A DNA stretch of 29,231 bases, from contig CAMPKG010000003.1 in the NCBI GenBank assembly GCA_946887085.1, forward strand, positions 1 through 29,231, given 5' to 3'. The notes beneath the pieces were generated by a model. The model did not search any database, was not told where the DNA came from, and saw only the letters and a program-made list of their open reading frames with translations. Positions 7,899 to 16,850 of the stretch are shown piece by piece; position 1 is the first letter of the stretch, and each line of letters starts with the position of its first letter. Made by a program: the position numbers and the translations under genes. The DNA is from an uncultured Sphingobacteriales bacterium. Lineage in GTDB: Bacteria; Bacteroidota; Bacteroidia; Chitinophagales; Chitinophagaceae.

Positions 7899-9554
7899 AT
7901 GCGACTGTGGGGAGGAATGCTGTGCCTTGGTTTTTTGCTGCTTCACAATGAAGTGCAGGCACAGCCGCAACATGCTTTCCGCGTTTCATTCAAAGACAAA
8001 CAGGGCTCACCACCACTAAGTAATCCAACAGCTTTTTTGTCCCAGCGTTCGCTCGACCGAAGGGCGCACCAAAACATAGCGCTTGATTCTACCGATCAGC
8101 CGGTAGCACCCGCATATCTCAGCGATGCGTTGGCTACCACCGGCGGAGTGTTGCATCTTACCTCGCGCTGGCTGAATCACTGCGTGATACTATTGCAGGA
8201 CTCGACAGACATCCTGCAACTGCTGACCAAACCTTATGTTACGGGCGTTAAACACATTGCTTATTTCCCGACGGGCCTGCATGGCAAACCCTCGGGTAAT
8301 AATCCGAAGTTTTCCGGAGAGAATGCAGTAGCGAAAACAACCGGCGATGCAGCTTTTTACGGCGGTACATACGGTCAGACGAAAGTTGTTAACGGAGACC
8401 ACCTGCACGACCATGGCTATAAAGGAAAGGGCAAACTGATAGCAGTAATAGACGAAGGCTTCCGCCACGTGGATACCAACCCGGCCTTCGACAGCATGCG
8501 CAATAATGGCCGGCTGGTTGATGTGCGCAATTTTGTGTATGCAAATAATGATATCTACAATAACTCCTCGCATGGTACCTCTTCATTCTCTACTATGGCG
8601 GGCTATGCACCCGGCACGTATGTGGGTGCGGCGCCGGAAGCTGAGTACGCGTTGTATGTAACTGAATACCCACCCGAAGAACAGGAGATAGAGCTGGAGA
8701 ACATGCTGGCTGCTACCGAGCGTGCGGATAGCATCGGCGCCGATATAGTCACTGAGTCGCTCGGGTATAATATCTTCTCGAACCCGGTCTACTATCAATT
8801 TGTGTACGCAGATATCGACGGCAAATCAAGCATTGCGGCGAAGGCAGCTAATATCGCCACTACAAAAGGAATGATCTTCATTGCCTCGGCGGGCAACGAG
8901 GGTGGCGGAGGATGGAACCATATCCTCACGCCCGGCGATGCAGATAGCGCACTGACCGTCGGCTCGGTAAATGAGTTTAAAGCACCCGCAGGTAACAGCG
9001 GCTACGGCCCTAATTCCTCGGGCAGGAGAAAGCCTGATGTATGTATGGTAGGCAATGCTGCCGCCGTGCTTTCGAGCGGTGTAAACGCAACTTATATCAA
9101 CGGTACCTCGTTTGCCACACCGCAGCTGGCGGGGTGGGCGGCCTGTCTCTGGCAATCCACACCTTCGGCAAACTCCTACCGCATCAGGCGGGCAATTGTG
9201 GAAAGCGCCCATATGTATGAAACACCGGATGATCACTCCGGTTATGGTGTACCTGATTTTCAAAGGGCTCGTGAAATATTGAATGTTGATGGGCCTGCAA
9301 CTGATTACATCCTGACGATAGGACCCAATCCATTCAGTTCAACTATCACCCTCCGGCTGAAAGCTGATTCGGGCGAGATGGAAATGGCGTTGATCGCTGT
9401 TGACGGGAAACGGTTATCGACAGAATCACGTACGGTGAACAAAGGAGTGCACGAAATATCCCTATCGACAACTAATGTACCTGCCGGTGTGTACTTCCTG
9501 CAAATAACCAACGCAGGTAAACGCTCCGTTACACGAATGGTAAAGTACCGCTAA
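7899..9554 (+). CDS. T9SS-exported S8 (subtilisin-like) serine peptidase
   Basis: A secreted protease of 551 residues. A signal peptide (1-22, ending VQAQ) precedes an N-terminal region of about 150 residues that may serve as a prodomain (AFRVSFKDK, LSQRSLDRR). The subtilase triad can be placed: Asp185 in VIDEGF, His225 in SSHGTS, Ser404 in NGTSFATPQLAG, with the oxyanion Asn333 in SAGNEG. The Asp motif is D-E-G, not the usual D-T/S-G. The last 80 or so residues (IGPNPFSSTITLRL to the end, with GVYFLQI) are a T9SS type A sorting domain, so it should go to the surface or outside. The stop overlaps by bases with that of the convergent RNA methyltransferase. Confidence 0.93.
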   Translation: MRLWGGMLCLGFLLLHNEVQAQPQHAFRVSFKDKQGSPPLSNPTAFLSQRSLDRRAHQNIALDSTDQPVAPAYLSDALATTGGVLHLTSRWLNHCVILLQDSTDILQLLTKPYVTGVKHIAYFPTGLHGKPSGNNPKFSGENAVAKTTGDAAFYGGTYGQTKVVNGDHLHDHGYKGKGKLIAVIDEGFRHVDTNPAFDSMRNNGRLVDVRNFVYANNDIYNNSSHGTSSFSTMAGYAPGTYVGAAPEAEYALYVTEYPPEEQEIELENMLAATERADSIGADIVTESLGYNIFSNPVYYQFVYADIDGKSSIAAKAANIATTKGMIFIASAGNEGGGGWNHILTPGDADSALTVGSVNEFKAPAGNSGYGPNSSGRRKPDVCMVGNAAAVLSSGVNATYINGTSFATPQLAGWAACLWQSTPSANSYRIRRAIVESAHMYETPDDHSGYGVPDFQRAREILNVDGPATDYILTIGPNPFSSTITLRLKADSGEMEMALIAVDGKRLSTESRTVNKGVHEISLSTTNVPAGVYFLQITNAGKRSVTRMVKYR

Positions 9555-10708
9555 GCTTTCCTGAACACTGCGATGAACATGCTGTCGGCCTTTTGGGAAA
9601 TGCCGTTGATCAATTCCATTTTTTCCAATACAAGATCAGCACCCTGTTTGATGTTCTCCACTACTTCTTCGTTCTCCTGCCGGAAGACAGAACAGGTGAT
9701 GTAGTACAACTTGCCGCCGGGCTTCAGCCGTTTCGACACATTCAGGGCAATGGTTGTTTGCAGCCGTGCTATTTCAGGGGTAGCACCGTGTTTAAAGAAA
9801 TAGAGCTGCTCCGGCGTACGTGCCCATGTTCCCGAGCCGGTGCATGGCGCATCGCAGATTATGTTATCAAACTTATCACTGCCGATTGCTTGTGATATGG
9901 CGTTATCGTCCGTCAGGTCCAGTACGAAAGAGCGGGGCTGAGCGTGATGATATTGCTTAAAACGTTCAAGCAAGTTGCTGATGATGCTCTCCCGCTTATC
10001 GGAAACAGTTAGATAGATGTCTGCGTTTTTATCTTTCAGCAGCAGTGATTTTCCGCCTGCACCGGCGCAGCAATCCCACCAGTGTTCACCTTTCACAGGC
10101 TCGAAGAAGCTGCCTGTTTGCTGTGACGATGCATCCTGCACGGCATAACTGTCTTCCACCAGTATCTTATCAACCGGGCTGCCGTTGGCAATGCTCATGC
10201 ACTGTTGGTTCACCCATTCAAAAGGAACATGGTGCTCGCGCAGCATATCCGGTACCAGTTCTTTATTCCGCACCCTGATAAACAACCGGGGCTGTTGCAG
10301 CATCGAGTGCAGCCACTGGGTTCTATCAATACTTTCTGACAAAGCCATGTCTGCAGGTGCCAGCCGCTTAATATCAAAACGGATGTCTTGCTGCGCCAGC
10401 AGTTCTATCTTTTCGGCAACGGGAAGTTGTTTGGCCTGTTGCCATGCTTCCGGAAGAAATTGCAGTATATGGTTTGATTGTGTTTCGCAGAGAAAGAGGC
10501 TGCCATTCAGCTTATCCTCCATCGGCAGCTTGTAATCAAAACCTTTGCTGCACCGGTACCAGCTGTAGATCATATCGCTGAGGATCTTCCTGTCGCGGCT
10601 GCCGAGCTTTGGATTGAGTTTGAAATAATTCCTTAGAAAATAAGTGAGCGGTATTCCCCCGTTATAAGTGCGGATGATGGTTTTGATATGATGGAGGATA
10701 TAACGCAT
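9551..10708 (-). CDS. RsmB/NOP-family RNA (cytosine-5) methyltransferase
   Basis: Class I SAM-dependent methyltransferase that puts a methyl group on C5 of cytosine in rRNA or tRNA. Motif I is DCCAGAGGKS, motif IV is CDAPCTGSGTWARTPE, and motif VI is YYITCSVFRQENEE; the Cys in motifs IV and VI are the release and catalytic cysteines known for this family. I take the ATG at 10708 (385 aa, MRYILHHIKTI); a frame from 10729 adds seven residues directly behind the preceding stop. The N-terminal third (GIPLTYFLRNYFK, SRDRKILSDMIYSWYR) resembles a reduced NusB-like domain. No C-terminal PUA is evident. It follows the glycosyltransferase closely. The exact RNA target cannot be read from the sequence. 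Confidence 0.88.
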   Translation of the reverse strand: MRYILHHIKTIIRTYNGGIPLTYFLRNYFKLNPKLGSRDRKILSDMIYSWYRCSKGFDYKLPMEDKLNGSLFLCETQSNHILQFLPEAWQQAKQLPVAEKIELLAQQDIRFDIKRLAPADMALSESIDRTQWLHSMLQQPRLFIRVRNKELVPDMLREHHVPFEWVNQQCMSIANGSPVDKILVEDSYAVQDASSQQTGSFFEPVKGEHWWDCCAGAGGKSLLLKDKNADIYLTVSDKRESIISNLLERFKQYHHAQPRSFVLDLTDDNAISQAIGSDKFDNIICDAPCTGSGTWARTPEQLYFFKHGATPEIARLQTTIALNVSKRLKPGGKLYYITCSVFRQENEEVVENIKQGADLVLEKMELINGISQKADSMFIAVFRKA

Positions 10709-10729
10709 GCGGTAAAAATATAAAAGCAT

Positions 10730-11902
10730 TTACACTGCCGTATCCTTTTTCAGGGTTTCTTCTATGGCAGCAGCTAAATGTTCTATGGTATAGTTCTGTA
10801 TGATCTCAAACCCCTTGACACCCATCTCCGCTGCTGCACTGCGATTGGTATTGAACCATTGAAGCAGTTCTGCAAGGTGTTTATCATCGCCCGATTGAAC
10901 TACGTAACCGTTATGCCCGTTTTTTATCAGGTCGGCAGCACAGCCTGTGCGGTCGCTTACGATAACAGCGCGGCTGCATGCCAATGCTTCGTTAATGACC
11001 AGCCCCCATGTGTCGGTGTTAGATGGCAATATAAAAACATCTCCCAGGCGATATACAGCAGGCATCTTGCTTTGCGGCTGCATGGGGATGAAATGAATAT
11101 TTGGATAGCCTTGCGCGCTTGCTTTCAGCGTGTTGGCCAAAGGCCCCGCACCAATAAATACGAGGTGTGCATCTTTGATGGCGCTGCGTTTAAAAGCATT
11201 CAGCAACAGCAATGGGTTTTTTTGATGTTGGAATTTTCCGGCAAAAAGGAAAATAAAATCTGTTGCCTTCAGCCCCAGTTGTCTTCTCAGTTCAAGTGCC
11301 GTTGCATCTGCGCCGGGAGCATTGGTAAAACGGGCATTGTCTATTGCATGCCCCGCAAATACCAGTTGATCCTCTTTCAGCCCGGCCTTCTTATAATAAT
11401 CTTTGTTGTGAGTTCCCACGTAAAACGCTTTGTCTATGTGACGGTATACCCACTTCAGAACAATATGCCTTAAGGCCTGGCGGTAGAAAGGTAACTGGTG
11501 ATCGTCAAGCAAAGTAGAGTCGCCCCGGAAGTAAACAGGTATTTTCCCTTTAAAATGTCGTAACGCTTTGAGATGTGATGAAAAGTTCCACCCCATGACC
11601 AGTACGGCTGAGGGTGACCACGCTTCGATCTGCTCAATAAGTGTTGGATTTTTTATGCCGTTAAACCTGAATGTGCTCTTACGTTTTGCGGTATTGGGCA
11701 CAAACTCATAATCGTATCCGTCAAACAATGGCAGATCGGGCTCGTTCTTTTCCCAGTTTTCAGGACGGTATTTTTTTGTTTGAAGCAGTGTGTCGCCGAA
11801 TGTGTAAAAAACTTTCAGCTGGACCAGCCCGCGCGAATCAAGCAGCCTGAAAAGCGGTATGTAGTACCTGATAGGATGCGTAACAATGACGGCCAGTTTC
11901 AT
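10730..11902 (-). CDS. GT4-type glycosyltransferase
   Basis: A 390-residue GT-B fold glycosyltransferase, probably working on cell-surface polysaccharide or glycolipid at the inner face of the membrane. The N-terminal domain starts MKLAVIVTHPIRYYIPLF. The C-terminal donor domain has FIFLFAGKFQHQKNP, the helix PAVYRLGDVFILPS, and the E-x7-E-like segment NEALACSRAVIVSDRTG (GT1/GT4 signature). No other glycan gene is in the window, so donor and acceptor are unknown. Its stop lies next to the methyltransferase start; upstream a strong terminator separates it from sucB. Confidence 0.88.
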   Translation of the reverse strand: MKLAVIVTHPIRYYIPLFRLLDSRGLVQLKVFYTFGDTLLQTKKYRPENWEKNEPDLPLFDGYDYEFVPNTAKRKSTFRFNGIKNPTLIEQIEAWSPSAVLVMGWNFSSHLKALRHFKGKIPVYFRGDSTLLDDHQLPFYRQALRHIVLKWVYRHIDKAFYVGTHNKDYYKKAGLKEDQLVFAGHAIDNARFTNAPGADATALELRRQLGLKATDFIFLFAGKFQHQKNPLLLLNAFKRSAIKDAHLVFIGAGPLANTLKASAQGYPNIHFIPMQPQSKMPAVYRLGDVFILPSNTDTWGLVINEALACSRAVIVSDRTGCAADLIKNGHNGYVVQSGDDKHLAELLQWFNTNRSAAAEMGVKGFEIIQNYTIEHLAAAIEETLKKDTAV

Positions 11903-11935
11903 GAAAGTGGAAAGATAGATAATGACGAGAGCAAT

Positions 11936-11959
11936 AAAAAGCCCCGCGATTTGCGGGGC
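11936..11959 (-). terminator. Rho-independent terminator after sucB
   Basis: Arms GCCCCGC (11941-11947) and GCGGGGC (11953-11959) with a 5-base loop, followed on the minus strand by TTTTTATTG. It lies 20 bases past the sucB stop. Confidence 0.8.
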
Positions 11960-11979
11960 CTATATTGAGTGTGTTTCCA

Positions 11980-13212
11980 TTAAACTTCAAGTAATGCTTT
12001 CACAGGATCATGCCCTATCAGCAGCAGCTCAGGATTTTCCAGCAGCTCTTTCACGCGCACCAGAAAGCTTACGGACTCGCGGCCATCGATGATGCGGTGA
12101 TCGTAGCTGAGCGCCACGTACATCATGGGGCGTGCTTCTATTTTCCCATTCACCACCATCGGGCGCTCCTGTATCTTGTGCATACCGAGGATAGCAGATT
12201 GCGGAATATTGATGATCGGTGTAGACATCAGCGAGCCAAACACACCACCATTGGTGATAGTGAACGTACCACCTGTCATCTCATCGATGCTCAGTTTGTT
12301 TTCGCGTGCTTTCTTAGCCAGCTCGCCGACTGTTGCTTCGATCTGTGCCATGCTGAGGCTTTCCGCGTTGCGGATAACGGGAACAACAAGGCCTTTAGGA
12401 GCTGATACGGCGATAGAGATATCGCAATACTGGTGATAAATGATCTCTTCACCATCGATGTATGCATTCACCGCAGGCCATTCCTGCAATGCATAGCAAC
12501 ATGCTTTGGTGAAGAACGACATGAAACCAAGGTTCACGCCATGCATTTCCTTGAAAATATCTTTATACTGCTTGCGTATCTCCATGATGCGGCCCATGTC
12601 CACCTCGTTGAAGGTGGTGAGCATCGCAGTTGTATTCTTTGCTTCAACCAGCCTGCGCGAAACTGTTTTACGCAGGTTGCTCATTTTTTCCCGCTTGTCC
12701 TCGCGGGTGAAGGCAGCAGCGCCACCTTTGCGGCCGGGGCTTGACAGTGCCTCGAGCACATCCTGTTTCAGGATACGGCCCATAGAGCCCGTGCCTTTTA
12801 CCTCGCCGGCTTTCACCTGTTTATCCGCCATTATCGATTTGGCAACAGGTGTCGCTTTCACATCAGATTTTTCGACAGTCGTTTTTGCAGCTTCAGGCGC
12901 TTTAGGCGCAGCTTCCATTTTAGGAGTTGCCTTTTCTTCTTTGGCCGGAGCGGGAGCTGCCGCACCTTCAGGGCGGGCTGCTGTCTCGTCTATCTTGCAG
13001 GCCACGTCGCCAATATTCAGCGTGTCGCCTTCTTTGGCAACCGTATGCAGAATGCCCGCTTTTTCGGCATTCAGCTCAAAGGTTGCTTTCTCAGATTCCA
13101 GCTCACAAATCAGTTCGTCTCTGTCCACCCATTCTCCATCCTTCTTCAGCCATTTCACTAAGGTTACTTCGCTAATAGATTCGCCAACCGTGGGAACTTT
13201 AATTTCTATCAT
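11980..13212 (-). CDS. sucB: 2-oxoglutarate dehydrogenase E2 (dihydrolipoyl succinyltransferase)
   Basis: Core of the 2-oxoglutarate dehydrogenase complex: transfers succinyl from the E1-bound intermediate to CoA in the TCA cycle. Residues 1-75 form a lipoyl domain with the lipoylated Lys42 in ESEKATFEL (the usual residue before Lys is Asp, here Glu). A long Ala/Pro/Lys linker follows, then the peripheral subunit-binding segment ([10 protein letters not shown] ... GRILKQDVL) and the catalytic domain from about 180, with [11 protein letters not shown] and the active-site [12 protein letters not shown] near residue 380. Length 410 is usual. The E1 gene (sucA) is not adjacent here. A matching -33/-7 promoter lies just upstream. 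Confidence 0.95.
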   Translation of the reverse strand: MIEIKVPTVGESISEVTLVKWLKKDGEWVDRDELICELESEKATFELNAEKAGILHTVAKEGDTLNIGDVACKIDETAARPEGAAAPAPAKEEKATPKMEAAPKAPEAAKTTVEKSDVKATPVAKSIMADKQVKAGEVKGTGSMGRILKQDVLEALSSPGRKGGAAAFTREDKREKMSNLRKTVSRRLVEAKNTTAMLTTFNEVDMGRIMEIRKQYKDIFKEMHGVNLGFMSFFTKACCYALQEWPAVNAYIDGEEIIYHQYCDISIAVSAPKGLVVPVIRNAESLSMAQIEATVGELAKKARENKLSIDEMTGGTFTITNGGVFGSLMSTPIINIPQSAILGMHKIQERPMVVNGKIEARPMMYVALSYDHRIIDGRESVSFLVRVKELLENPELLLIGHDPVKALLEV

Positions 13213-13235
13213 GTAAAAACGACATTTCGGGGTGG

Positions 13236-13269
13236 CAAAATTAACGAACCGCTATGGATTATTCAAAAA
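13236..13269 (-). promoter_or_regulatory. Bacteroidota -33/-7 promoter of sucB
   Basis: On the minus strand: TTTTTG (13264-13269), a 20-base spacer, then TAATTTTG (13236-13243), a full match to the phylum consensus. The -7 box ends 23 bases before the ATG. This is the best promoter match in the window. Confidence 0.75.
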
Positions 13270-13282
13270 TGTATGCAAACCA

Positions 13283-13312
13283 TTGATATTACATGCGAAT
13301 GGCGTAATTTTT
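13283..13312 (+). promoter_or_regulatory. Likely promoter of the mgtC-like gene
   Basis: TTG (13283-13285), a 19-base spacer and TAATTTTT (13305-13312), one mismatch from TAnnTTTG, 18 bases before the ATG at 13331. It lies back to back with the sucB promoter. Confidence 0.45.
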
Positions 13313-13330
13313 TTATCCTAATCTGACTGC

Positions 13331-13981
13331 ATGGACCTGTTTACAGAAGATATTCAGAAAGTATTGCTATCGGCTGCATTAGGAGCCCTGATCGGCCTGG
13401 AGCGCGAATGGAGCGGCAAATCTGCAGGTTTCCGCACCATGATGCTGGTAACAGTGGGCTCCACGCTGTTCACATTGGTATCCTATCACATGGCTATACT
13501 TGACATCAAGAACAATAGCGATGTGACCCGTATCGCATCCAATATTGTTACGGGTATCGGTTTCATCGGCGCCGGCCTCATTTTCCGCAACCAGCAAAGT
13601 ATACAGGGCTTAACAACTGCAGCCGCTGTATGGGCCGCCGGTGCTATAGGCATGGCCGTGGGCATCGGTAACTACCAGGTGGCCATAGAAACCACTGTTA
13701 TCGTACTTATTATCCTTGTCATACTGCACTATATAGAAAAGCGATTTGAGCGCAGGTACATGGTGCGCGACTATGTGATCACGCAGCTGCACCAACCCGG
13801 TGGAGAGATCCTGCATTATGATGATTTCTTCAGTAAAGGCTACCGGTTGATGAAATCGAAAACGGAAAAAAGCGAGGGGCATGTGGTACTTACCTGGAGT
13901 GTGCGCGCCACGCAGAAGAAACATGACAGTGTGATAGAAAAACTGGTGCAGGATACCCGCATCATAGAGCTGTCGTACTAA
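13331..13981 (+). CDS. MgtC/SapB family membrane protein
   Basis: Inner-membrane protein of 216 residues. The N-terminal half has four to five hydrophobic segments and the MgtC hallmark GALIGLEREWSGKSAGFRTM followed by LVTVGSTLFTLVS and GIGFIGAGLIF. The C-terminal 75 residues are soluble (ERRYMVRDYVITQL to the end) and resemble the ACT-like tail found in many MgtC proteins. MgtC proteins are linked to survival at low magnesium and to control of ATP synthase in some pathogens; in soil or water Bacteroidota the role is unclear. It stands alone and is convergent with crcB (6-base gap). Confidence 0.92.
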   Translation: MDLFTEDIQKVLLSAALGALIGLEREWSGKSAGFRTMMLVTVGSTLFTLVSYHMAILDIKNNSDVTRIASNIVTGIGFIGAGLIFRNQQSIQGLTTAAAVWAAGAIGMAVGIGNYQVAIETTVIVLIILVILHYIEKRFERRYMVRDYVITQLHQPGGEILHYDDFFSKGYRLMKSKTEKSEGHVVLTWSVRATQKKHDSVIEKLVQDTRIIELSY

Positions 13982-13987
13982 CAGATC

Positions 13988-14365
13988 TTAGCTCTGAGCA
14001 GTAAGTATCATTCCCAGCTTGCAAAGAAATATTCCGAATACTACGCTGAATAGTGTGTAACCGATAGCACTCATGCTATGTTTGTCGGCCAGGAGATTAT
14101 TGTTCTCCAGGGCGAAGGCAGAGAACGTAGTGAAGCCGCCGCAAAAGCCGGTAGCCAGCACCAGCCACCAGTTCGATTGCAGTTCGCTATTGCGTTGTGC
14201 TATGCCGAACAACAGGCCGATGAGAAAACAGCCTATGAGATTCACAGCCAGCGTTGCTACCGGGAATGGTTTGGTGAAGTATTTATTCAGCGCGAGGCCA
14301 ATGCCGTAACGTGCAATACTGCCGAAGAAACCACCAATACCTACCAACAAAAAAGCGCGTAACAT
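13988..14365 (-). CDS. crcB: Fluoride ion channel CrcB (Fluc)
   Basis: Small membrane protein of 125 residues with four TM helices that works as an antiparallel dimer to let fluoride out of the cell. Motifs: GGFFGSIARYG near the N-terminus, LAVNLIGCFLIG (the pore Asn), and GFCGGFTTFSAFALE. Only one copy is seen, so it should form a homodimer. I looked for a fluoride riboswitch before it and found none in the 40-base gap to the upstream gene. It may be read with the TolB-like gene on the same strand. Confidence 0.93.
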   Translation of the reverse strand: MLRAFLLVGIGGFFGSIARYGIGLALNKYFTKPFPVATLAVNLIGCFLIGLLFGIAQRNSELQSNWWLVLATGFCGGFTTFSAFALENNNLLADKHSMSAIGYTLFSVVFGIFLCKLGMILTAQS

Positions 14366-14405
14366 AAAACTAAGTTACACGCTTCTCCAGATTCTTTATA
14401 ATCGA

Positions 14406-15473
14406 TTATTCAACCCAGTCGGCAATGAAGAGGTTGGTCTCATGTGTGCCACCGTTGTTGCGGTTAGAGCTGAAAATGATCTTTTTGCCATCTGGTGAGA
14501 ACATCGGGAACGCATCAAAACCGCCGTCGTGCGATATTTTTTCAAGGCCTGTACCGTCTATGTTTATGATGTACATGTTGAAAGGGAACCCCCTCGCATA
14601 CTCGTGGTTGGAGGCAAAGATAATGCGCTTGCCATCGGGCATGAAGTTAGGGGCCCAATTGGCCTTACCGAGTTTTGTAACCTGCTGCACATTGCCGCCG
14701 TCAACGTTGGCCACAAATACTTCCATGTTGGTTGGCGCCACCATGCCTTTTGATAACAGGTCTTTGTATTCTTTTACTTCTTCATCAGTTTTCGGACGTG
14801 ATGCACGCCAAACTATTTTTTTGCCATCTGGCGAAAACCAGGCACCGCCGTCGTAGCCAAGAGCTGTTGTTATTTGTTTAATGTTCTTACCGTTGATGTC
14901 CATGACATAAAGGTCAAGATCACCGTTGCGCATAGAAGTAAAAACTATCTTATCGCCTTTTGGAGAAATAGTCGCTTCTGCGTCGTATCCCGGAGTTTTA
15001 GTGAGTTGCTTTTTGATCTTCCCGTCGAGCGAGGCAACAAAAATGTCGTAGCTATCGTACAAAGGCCACACGTATTTCTTCAATAGTTTCCTGTCGGGTA
15101 CGGGGGGGCACGTGTCAGCACCCAGGTGTGTGGATGCGTATAGCACATTCTTTCCATCGGGCATCATGTAGGCACACGTCGTGCGGCCACCTTTGCTTAC
15201 CTGTTTGTAGCTGAAAGTTTCGCCGGGTGCTGTTGGCAGCACGCCGTAAAATATCTGGTCACACTCCAGCCCTTCTTTCGGATTTGTTTTCTGAAAACAA
15301 ATCGCTTTGCCGTCAAAGCTGAAATAGGCTTCGGCATTATCGCCCCCGTTTGTCAGCTGAACCACATTTTTGAAATGACTTTCGTCTTCGTATACCAGTT
15401 TGTCGTCGGACTGTGCAATGGCAAGATGACTGATTAAAGTTGCTGAGAGCAGCAACATGAAACGTAAATACAT
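14406..15473 (-). CDS. Secreted TolB-like PD40 beta-propeller protein
   Basis: A 355-residue exported protein with an SpI signal peptide (about 1-20, LISHLAIAQ). The body is made of WD40-like PD40 repeats: AYFSFDGKAICF, ATISPKGDKIVF, AWFSPDGKKIVW, NFMPDGKRIIF and PMFSPDGKKIIF can be counted, giving about six blades. This fold is shared with TolB and the DPP-IV propeller domain, but no peptidase domain or OmpA domain follows. The likely place is the periplasm or outer membrane. The Met at residue 6 is an alternative start. No lipobox. A GAACTTTGC element about 20 bases upstream is a weak -7 candidate. Confidence 0.85.
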   Translation of the reverse strand: MYLRFMLLLSATLISHLAIAQSDDKLVYEDESHFKNVVQLTNGGDNAEAYFSFDGKAICFQKTNPKEGLECDQIFYGVLPTAPGETFSYKQVSKGGRTTCAYMMPDGKNVLYASTHLGADTCPPVPDRKLLKKYVWPLYDSYDIFVASLDGKIKKQLTKTPGYDAEATISPKGDKIVFTSMRNGDLDLYVMDINGKNIKQITTALGYDGGAWFSPDGKKIVWRASRPKTDEEVKEYKDLLSKGMVAPTNMEVFVANVDGGNVQQVTKLGKANWAPNFMPDGKRIIFASNHEYARGFPFNMYIINIDGTGLEKISHDGGFDAFPMFSPDGKKIIFSSNRNNGGTHETNLFIADWVE

Positions 15474-15583
15474 GTATTATTACCTGGTTTGAGGCGCAAA
15501 GTTCTGATAGCCAACAGGAAGGTTTGTCATAGTATTGTCATGCATTGCCGCGCTGGCGACTATCATATCCTTTCGTTTTTGCT

Positions 15584-15591
15584 TATATTTG
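15584..15591 (+). promoter_or_regulatory. Bacteroidota -7 box
   Basis: TATATTTG, a full TAnnTTTG match, 17 bases before the ATG at 15609. It supports that start over the longer reading frame. Confidence 0.6.
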
Positions 15592-15608
15592 AGTGTAATC
15601 AACCGTCT

Positions 15609-16799
15609 ATGAAAAAACTTTACGCCTTTAGTTTCGCATTATTGTCGTGGGCCACAGGAAAGGCCCAGATAACCATTGACCAAAGCAGTTACCCGGCTTT
15701 GGTTATCGCGGCAGACACCTTCGGTAGCATACAGGGGGGAGCGCCAAGCCTTGATACCGGCACCAACAGGGAATGGGATTTTACAGGTGTTGCCTATGAG
15801 AATGTCAAGTACTATAGCGAGCAAATGACAGCTACCAATCCTAATCTGCCAAACGCTACCTGGTGGGAGCGGCGATCTTATAAACCAGGTACGCTTGACT
15901 CCATAAGATTTCAAACACGGCGATGGTCGGGCATAACGCCTGCGGGCCTCATGCGTATAGGGGAGGACATGGACAGAAAAGCCATATGGCTCGGCCAGTT
16001 CGGCGGAACGTTCAGCGCCGGCGATTCCCTGGTGATATTGCAGCAAGACGTACCTTATTCGCCTGCATACCCGCTTATAAAATTCCCGGCTACGTACAAT
16101 AGCAACTGGACGGCAGGTTTTGATTTTGTGGTGAATATGGAACTGACTTATGCCAATGCGGGACTAAACAAAGCGCCTTTTGTTTATAAATCCCATATAG
16201 ACTATGAGTTCGATATTCCCGGGTGGGGCAAGGCCCTGACAAAAAAGTTTGATGGTACCCTGGGAGAAGCGGAAGTGCTCATGGAAAGGATATCGGGAAC
16301 CACGACAGATTCCTTCTTATTGAATGGTAGTCCTGCACCCATCAATATCCTGAGTTCGCTTGGACTTACACAAAACAAGGTGACCAATAATTATTTTGAT
16401 GAACTGTTTCGTATCAACGAGGTGAATGCGCTGGTGCTTTATCTCTATGGGCAGGATAATACTTTTCAAAACGTACAAAGCTCGCAGGTGCAGATGCTTC
16501 GCCTGTGGCCGGCTAACGTAAAAGCAGTGAGTAAAGATGGCAGCATGTCGTTATATCCGAACCCTGTAAACGGTGATCGTAAACTGACCATCAAATTGTC
16601 TAATCCTCCATCTACAAACTCAGATTATAAAATCACGCGGATAGACGGTGCTGTTGTTAGTACCGGTAAATTTGCAGCTTCAGGCAAGAATGAGCTGGAA
16701 ATATTGCTGCCGGCATCCATCACCAACGGTATTTATTGGTTGACGCTTACCAATAACGAAGGGAAAACCCAGGTAGCGCCGTTCAGCTTTGCTGAATAA
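15609..16799 (+). CDS. T9SS type A sorting domain protein
   Basis: A secreted protein of 396 residues. The ATG at 15609 gives a proper signal peptide (MKKLYAFSFALLSWATGKAQ); the open frame further upstream has no such start. Residues 21 to about 310 show no domain I recognise; they are aromatic-rich and probably beta-structured (NREWDFTGVAYENVKYY). The last 85 residues are the T9SS sorting domain: SLYPNPVNGDRKLTIKL, then ITNGIYWLTLTNNEGKT. The cargo should reach the surface or the medium. Ends at a strong terminator shared with nothing else on this strand. Confidence 0.85.
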   Translation: MKKLYAFSFALLSWATGKAQITIDQSSYPALVIAADTFGSIQGGAPSLDTGTNREWDFTGVAYENVKYYSEQMTATNPNLPNATWWERRSYKPGTLDSIRFQTRRWSGITPAGLMRIGEDMDRKAIWLGQFGGTFSAGDSLVILQQDVPYSPAYPLIKFPATYNSNWTAGFDFVVNMELTYANAGLNKAPFVYKSHIDYEFDIPGWGKALTKKFDGTLGEAEVLMERISGTTTDSFLLNGSPAPINILSSLGLTQNKVTNNYFDELFRINEVNALVLYLYGQDNTFQNVQSSQVQMLRLWPANVKAVSKDGSMSLYPNPVNGDRKLTIKLSNPPSTNSDYKITRIDGAVVSTGKFAASGKNELEILLPASITNGIYWLTLTNNEGKTQVAPFSFAE

Positions 16800-16825
16800 C
16801 TCTGCAAACTCCGATCAAAGAATAT

Positions 16826-16850
16826 AGCCGGCTATGTGCCGGCTTTTTTT
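16826..16850 (+). terminator. Rho-independent terminator
   Basis: AGCCGGC (16826-16832), loop TATGT, GCCGGCT (16838-16844) and seven T. It follows the T9SS gene by 26 bases and touches the stop codon of the convergent gene at 16849. Confidence 0.85.

Noticed and set aside
10778..11473. 231-residue open frame antisense to the glycosyltransferase
   Set aside because: Composition is not protein-like and the opposite strand encodes a full glycosyltransferase.
12506..13216. 236-residue open frame antisense to sucB
   Set aside because: It is a low-complexity Ser/Ala/Pro frame that mirrors the Ala/Lys-rich linker of sucB; sucB has all the expected domains.
14366..14405. Possible fluoride riboswitch before crcB
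   Set aside because: The gap is only 40 bases and shows none of the conserved crcB-motif segments.
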